This document shows positions 61,171-64,000 of a stretch of 64,000 bases of DNA, in pieces. The position numbers and the translations under genes were made by a program. Source of the DNA: Clostridium sp. C8-1-8 (GTDB taxonomy: Bacteria; Bacillota; Clostridia; Clostridiales; Clostridiaceae). Numbering within the stretch: the stretch's first letter is position 1; each line of letters opens with the position of its first letter. The notes under the pieces are model-generated. The model had not been told where the DNA came from and searched no databases. It was given only the letters and a program-made list of their open reading frames with translations. The DNA lies in NCBI RefSeq assembly GCF_009928445.1, contig NZ_JAABNO010000002.1, forward strand, positions 186,001 through 250,000. Direction: 5' to 3'.

Positions 61171-61674
61171 TTAATTTAGCTGAGCTTTTATTCTGGAGTA
61201 AAAGTATGCCCATAATATATTAATAAGTAATATTTCAATTGGTAGCATAATTAGTGTTTTAGTCAATCTAGGAATCAGAAGTATCAATACAGCTTTGCCT
61301 GTTAATATGGAAAGCCAAAGGGTATTGAGGCCTATATCTACAAGTATTTTAACTAAAAGGGTTGCTATGAAGATTCTTAAGATAGATATTTTATTTTTAT
61401 AAAGAACACTTCCGTAAATTATGCCAGATAAAAGGGCACTGAATGTGAATCCAGGAAAATAAGTACCTTGGGGAAAAATTACCATACCAAGTACATCTGA
61501 TATAGCTGCACATACTCCACCTAATAAAGGCCCAAATAATATACATGAGAAAACTAATGGAATAAATCCAAATCCTATTCTAACTATTGGAGTTTGAATA
61601 GATAAAAATCTTGTAAGTATTATTTGTAAAGCTACAAAAAAAGCTAAATACACAACTGTTTTTGTGTTTTTCAA
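61171..61674 (-). CDS. folT: Folate-specific ECF transporter S component
   Basis: A 167-residue membrane protein with about six helices. VRIGFGFIPLVFSCILFGPL and ISDVLGMVIFPQGTYFPGFT match the FolT group of energy-coupling-factor substrate-binding subunits, which capture folate and associate with the shared EcfA-EcfA'-EcfT module encoded elsewhere. The start is a TTG seven bases after GGAGGTG. A tetrahydrofolate riboswitch lies in the leader, a well-known arrangement for folT in Firmicutes. Confidence 0.9.
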   Translation of the reverse strand: MKNTKTVVYLAFFVALQIILTRFLSIQTPIVRIGFGFIPLVFSCILFGPLLGGVCAAISDVLGMVIFPQGTYFPGFTFSALLSGIIYGSVLYKNKISILRIFIATLLVKILVDIGLNTLWLSILTGKAVLILLIPRLTKTLIMLPIEILLINILWAYFYSRIKAQLN

Positions 61675-61701
61675 AAAAGCACCTCCTCTCTTTAATTATG
61701 G

Positions 61702-61741
61702 CAAATAAACCACATTAAGAGATAAGCACTCTTTTATGTGG
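61702..61741 (-). terminator. Expression-platform terminator of the THF riboswitch
   Basis: On the minus strand CCACATAAAAGAG pairs with CTCTTAATGTGG and continues TTTATTT. Its first bases overlap the 3' strand of the aptamer closing helix, so aptamer folding and termination may be linked. Confidence 0.65.
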
Positions 61742-61841
61742 CAGCGGAATGCAATCATAGTACCGCAAGTTAACTTAACTTTTCGTCCAGAGGCAAACTT
61801 CCCGTCCTACTGGCACTTAACGCACTATAACCTACTCTGCC
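61740..61841 (-). ncRNA. Tetrahydrofolate (THF) riboswitch
   Basis: The minus strand contains GGCAGAGTAGG, GCGTTAAGTGCC, CTGGACGAAAAG, GCGGTACTATG and ATTGCATTCCGCTGCC. GGCAG and CTGCC close the aptamer. The GUUAAGUG, GACGAA and AUUGCAU-CCGCU elements are the conserved parts of the THF class. It lies about 65 nt before folT. Confidence 0.92.
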
Positions 61842-61858
61842 TTTATGCTATTAATTAA

Positions 61859-61887
61859 ATTTTAAGGCACTAGTACCCAAAAATCAA
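61859..61887 (-). promoter_or_regulatory. Promoter of the THF riboswitch-folT transcript
   Basis: On the minus strand TTGATT (61887-61882), a 17-bp spacer and TAAAAT (61864-61859), just upstream of the aptamer. Confidence 0.68.
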
Positions 61888-61909
61888 CCAATAAAAGGAG
61901 AAGATATAG

Positions 61910-62731
61910 ATGGATGCAAAAAAAGTTAAATTTAATAGGGAGTTAATAGATGACATTAATGAAATTGGATTTTATCTTGCTAAGAGGGATATCATTAGTT
62001 TAAGTGTAAGCGAACTATATAAAAAGTATAGCTTAGAAAAAATTGATATGGTTATTTTACTTGGAAACAGTATAACCTATAGTATTGAAATAGCTGAGAA
62101 GGCTTTCGAAAACCTGTCTGCAGATTATATTATGATAGTTGGTGGAATAGGGCATTCCACGTCTTATTTATATGATAATATAAGAAAATATAATAGATAC
62201 AGCGATATTAAGATCCAAGGTAGAGCCGAAGCAGATATTATGAAGGATATCCTTGAGGATATGTACTATGTAAATGAGGAATGTATCATAGTAGAAAATC
62301 AATCAACTAATTGTGGAGATAATGCTGAAAAAGCACTAGATACTTTAAGAAAAATTAAAATTAAACCAAGTTCAGTACTACTAATACAAGATCCTACTAT
62401 GCAGCTTAGAAGTTATGAAGCCTTTAAAAAGTATTTTCAAGGATATGAAGCGATTAACTTTATAAACTATGCCCCATTTTTACCAAGCATTAAATTTGAA
62501 GGAGAAAAAGTAACATTTGAGCAAGATTATATTGAAGGAATATGGGAGGTGGAAAGATTTTTATCTCTTGTTATAGGAGAGATTCCAAGATTAAGAGATG
62601 ATGAAGCTGGATATGGACCTAAGGGAAAGAATTTTATAGGACATGTAGATATTCCTAAAGATGTACTTGATGCTTATAGTAGAATTAAGACAGAAATAGG
62701 AGAGTATTTTGCAAGACATATAATAATGTAA
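61910..62731 (+). CDS. DUF218 (YdcF-like) protein
   Basis: A 273-residue soluble protein. IDMVILLGNSITYSIEIAEK, then YIMIVGGIGHSTSYLY, and ENQSTNCGDNAEKALDTL with LLIQDPTMQLRSYEAF follow the DUF218 fold as in E. coli YdcF, which binds S-adenosylmethionine. In this sub-family without membrane helices the function is unknown. The start follows AAGGAG. It diverges from the THF riboswitch of folT, whose promoter overlaps its upstream region. Confidence 0.82.
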   Translation: MDAKKVKFNRELIDDINEIGFYLAKRDIISLSVSELYKKYSLEKIDMVILLGNSITYSIEIAEKAFENLSADYIMIVGGIGHSTSYLYDNIRKYNRYSDIKIQGRAEADIMKDILEDMYYVNEECIIVENQSTNCGDNAEKALDTLRKIKIKPSSVLLIQDPTMQLRSYEAFKKYFQGYEAINFINYAPFLPSIKFEGEKVTFEQDYIEGIWEVERFLSLVIGEIPRLRDDEAGYGPKGKNFIGHVDIPKDVLDAYSRIKTEIGEYFARHIIM

Positions 62732-62979
62732 TAAGTCACTTTATATAAGATTTATTTAGTACTATAGGGGCTAACTTTAAACATTAATATATATATGATT
62801 AAAATTTATAGATGCATGATCTTTAAACATGAATAACTTAGTTTTATAGTACATAGCTAAAATAAGTTTCTATATGTAATACAAGGAGTTAAACTACTAT
62901 GAAAGTATAAGTTGTAGTACTATGCCATTTTATTCTGAAAAAAATTTACGAATGAAATGGTTTTTATTTAAATTAATAG
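62732..62979. other. Intergenic stretch, no gene seen
   Basis: AT-rich, with no supported ORF or stable hairpin before the operator pair. Confidence 0.45.
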
Positions 62980-63030
62980 GTTGATTAGTCAACTATATAA
63001 TGTTAATATAAATGTGGTTGACTAATCAAC
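62980..63030 (+). promoter_or_regulatory. Two palindromic MarR operators in mirror order around a -10 box
   Basis: GTTGATTAGTCAAC (62980-62993) and GTTGACTAATCAAC (63017-63030) are each near-palindromes and are exact reverse complements of each other. A TATAAT (62996-63001) lies between them. Binding at both would cover the -10 and start region. The MarR gene begins 20 bases later, so autoregulation is likely. Confidence 0.8.
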
Positions 63031-63049
63031 TTAATAGGAAGGTGAAATA

Positions 63050-63523
63050 ATGGATGAAAAGAGAGCGACTTTAATAAAGCTTGTCAATAGATTATATAGG
63101 CATACTCAAGCACATCTAGATGTGGCGTTAGAAAAGTTTAATCTTACAAGTGGAATGTATCCATTTATACTTAAATTGGAACATTGTGAAGGTATAAGTC
63201 AAAATTCAATAAGTAAGATGCTTAATGTAGATAAGGCAATGTCTGCAAGGACTATAAAAAGACTGATTGAATTAGATTATATAAGAAAAGAAGTAGATAG
63301 AGATGACTCTAGAGCTTTTAGACTATATTTAACGGAAAAATCAATAAGTATCATACCAGATATCAAAAGGGAAATTTGGGGGTGGATTGATATTATATCC
63401 AATGGATTACCAGATGAAGAAATAGATAAAGCAGTTGATTTTTTGAATAATGCATTGATAAATGCACAAACCTATAAAGATGGCAATATGGAGGGGGAAA
63501 AAATACATGGAAAATATGAATGA
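63050..63523 (+). CDS. MarR family regulator of a drug exporter
   Basis: A 157-residue winged-helix regulator. EGISQNSISKMLNVDKAMSA is the recognition region, followed by the wing VDRDDSRAFRLYLTEK. An AGGAAGGTG box precedes the ATG. Its end overlaps by 17 bases the start of a DHA2-type exporter gene, so the two are co-expressed. Paired palindromes lie just upstream. The combination is the standard drug-inducible efflux cassette. Confidence 0.9.
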   Translation: MDEKRATLIKLVNRLYRHTQAHLDVALEKFNLTSGMYPFILKLEHCEGISQNSISKMLNVDKAMSARTIKRLIELDYIRKEVDRDDSRAFRLYLTEKSISIIPDIKREIWGWIDIISNGLPDEEIDKAVDFLNNALINAQTYKDGNMEGEKIHGKYE

Positions 63524-64000
63524 AAAAATCTATAAGAATAGATGGCTTATATTATTTAATGTGGTTCTTATGACTTTTATGTCTTGTCTTGATAGTAGTA
63601 TAGTGAATGTAGCCTTGCCAGTTATGTCTAAGAAGCTTAGCGTCAATATGGCATCAATCGAATGGGTAGTTACAAGCTATCTTATAACAATTTCTTCAAT
63701 AATACTTGTATTTGGAAGACTTGGTGATATAAAAGGAAAAACTAAGGTTTTTAGCTTTGGAATAATTATGTTTACAATTGGCTCACTTATGTGTGGTTTA
63801 TCAAATTCTCTATGGTTCTTGGTACTTTCAAGAATAGTTCAGGCAGTAGGCGCATCTGCAACAATGTCTACAAGCCAAGGTATAATAACTAATGTATTTC
63901 CTGCAAACGAGAGAGGAAAAGCTCTAGGAATGTCTGGTACTGCAGTAGCTTTAGGAACTATGGTTGGTCCTCCTTTAGGTGGTTTCATAGTTTATCTTGT
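63507..64000 (+). CDS. DHA2 (EmrB/QacA) family multidrug MFS exporter, cut by window edge
   Basis: The first 164 residues of a 14-helix drug:H+ antiporter. The N-terminal helix carries TFMSCLDSSIVNVALPVM, the motif D1 of DHA transporters, followed by motif A (FGRLGDIKGKTKVF) and motif C-like GTMVGPPLGG. The ATG at 63507 follows GGAGGGGG by the normal distance and lies inside the MarR gene. The rest lies beyond the window. Confidence 0.92.
   Translation, partial: MENMNEKIYKNRWLILFNVVLMTFMSCLDSSIVNVALPVMSKKLSVNMASIEWVVTSYLITISSIILVFGRLGDIKGKTKVFSFGIIMFTIGSLMCGLSNSLWFLVLSRIVQAVGASATMSTSQGIITNVFPANERGKALGMSGTAVALGTMVGPPLGGFIVYL

Overview
The window is low-GC, densely coded Gram-positive DNA. Start codons are often TTG, intrinsic terminators are frequent, Shine-Dalgarno sequences are strong, and there are proteins of the spore surface and of anaerobic metabolism. 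Together this points to a spore-forming member of the Clostridium group. No rRNA, tRNA, CRISPR array, transposase or prophage gene was found. The right edge cuts a transporter gene and the left edge cuts the end of an unidentified gene.

Layout. 0-16 kb: an MFS transporter, then a MarR-controlled heterodimeric ABC exporter whose second subunit carries a ~510-residue repeat-rich insertion between its first two membrane helices. Next come a second MarR regulator, an NmrA-like reductase with an HxlR regulator, an orphan PTS EIIA paired with a Cys-type MerR regulator, a pssA / TVP38-family pair, and a divergent two-component system. 16-19 kb: a manganese (yybP-ykoY) riboswitch with a CDF metal exporter, and nhaA behind a structured, terminator-containing leader. 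19.5-24.4 kb: an operon encoding the lower mevalonate pathway (mevalonate kinase, diphosphomevalonate decarboxylase, phosphomevalonate kinase) with a TctA-like carboxylate permease and a small membrane protein inserted in it. No gene for making mevalonate is present here, so a mevalonate-scavenging operon is an attractive reading. 24.8-28 kb: a chemoreceptor beside an orphan sugar-binding lipoprotein.

28-36 kb: HIT protein, spore-surface-like genes (BclB C-terminal domain protein, YmaF family, Met/Pro/Gly repeat protein), alanine dehydrogenase and a 3D-domain wall protein. 36-44 kb: LysR regulator, soluble PAS histidine kinase, and a complete branched-chain amino acid ABC operon (livJHMGF). 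44-56 kb: UV endonuclease, a shortened WYL-type regulator, DMT permease, amidase, iron alcohol dehydrogenase, DEAD-box helicase, a glycine riboswitch over an ACT/DUF711 pair, cobalamin genes cbiB-cobD and a nitroreductase. 56-64 kb: CarD-like protein, infC starting at AUU, three CheX-type phosphatase proteins (one fused to a receiver), a DMT permease, folT under a THF riboswitch, a DUF218 protein, and a MarR / DHA2 drug exporter pair with paired operators.

Two signals stand out beyond ordinary annotation. A ~90-200 bp non-coding repeat family occurs at seven intergenic sites, all in the same orientation, usually joined to terminators. The unusual ABC exporter and the mevalonate/TctA operon are the best candidates for undescribed systems. 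All functional calls come from reading the sequence; no database search was run.
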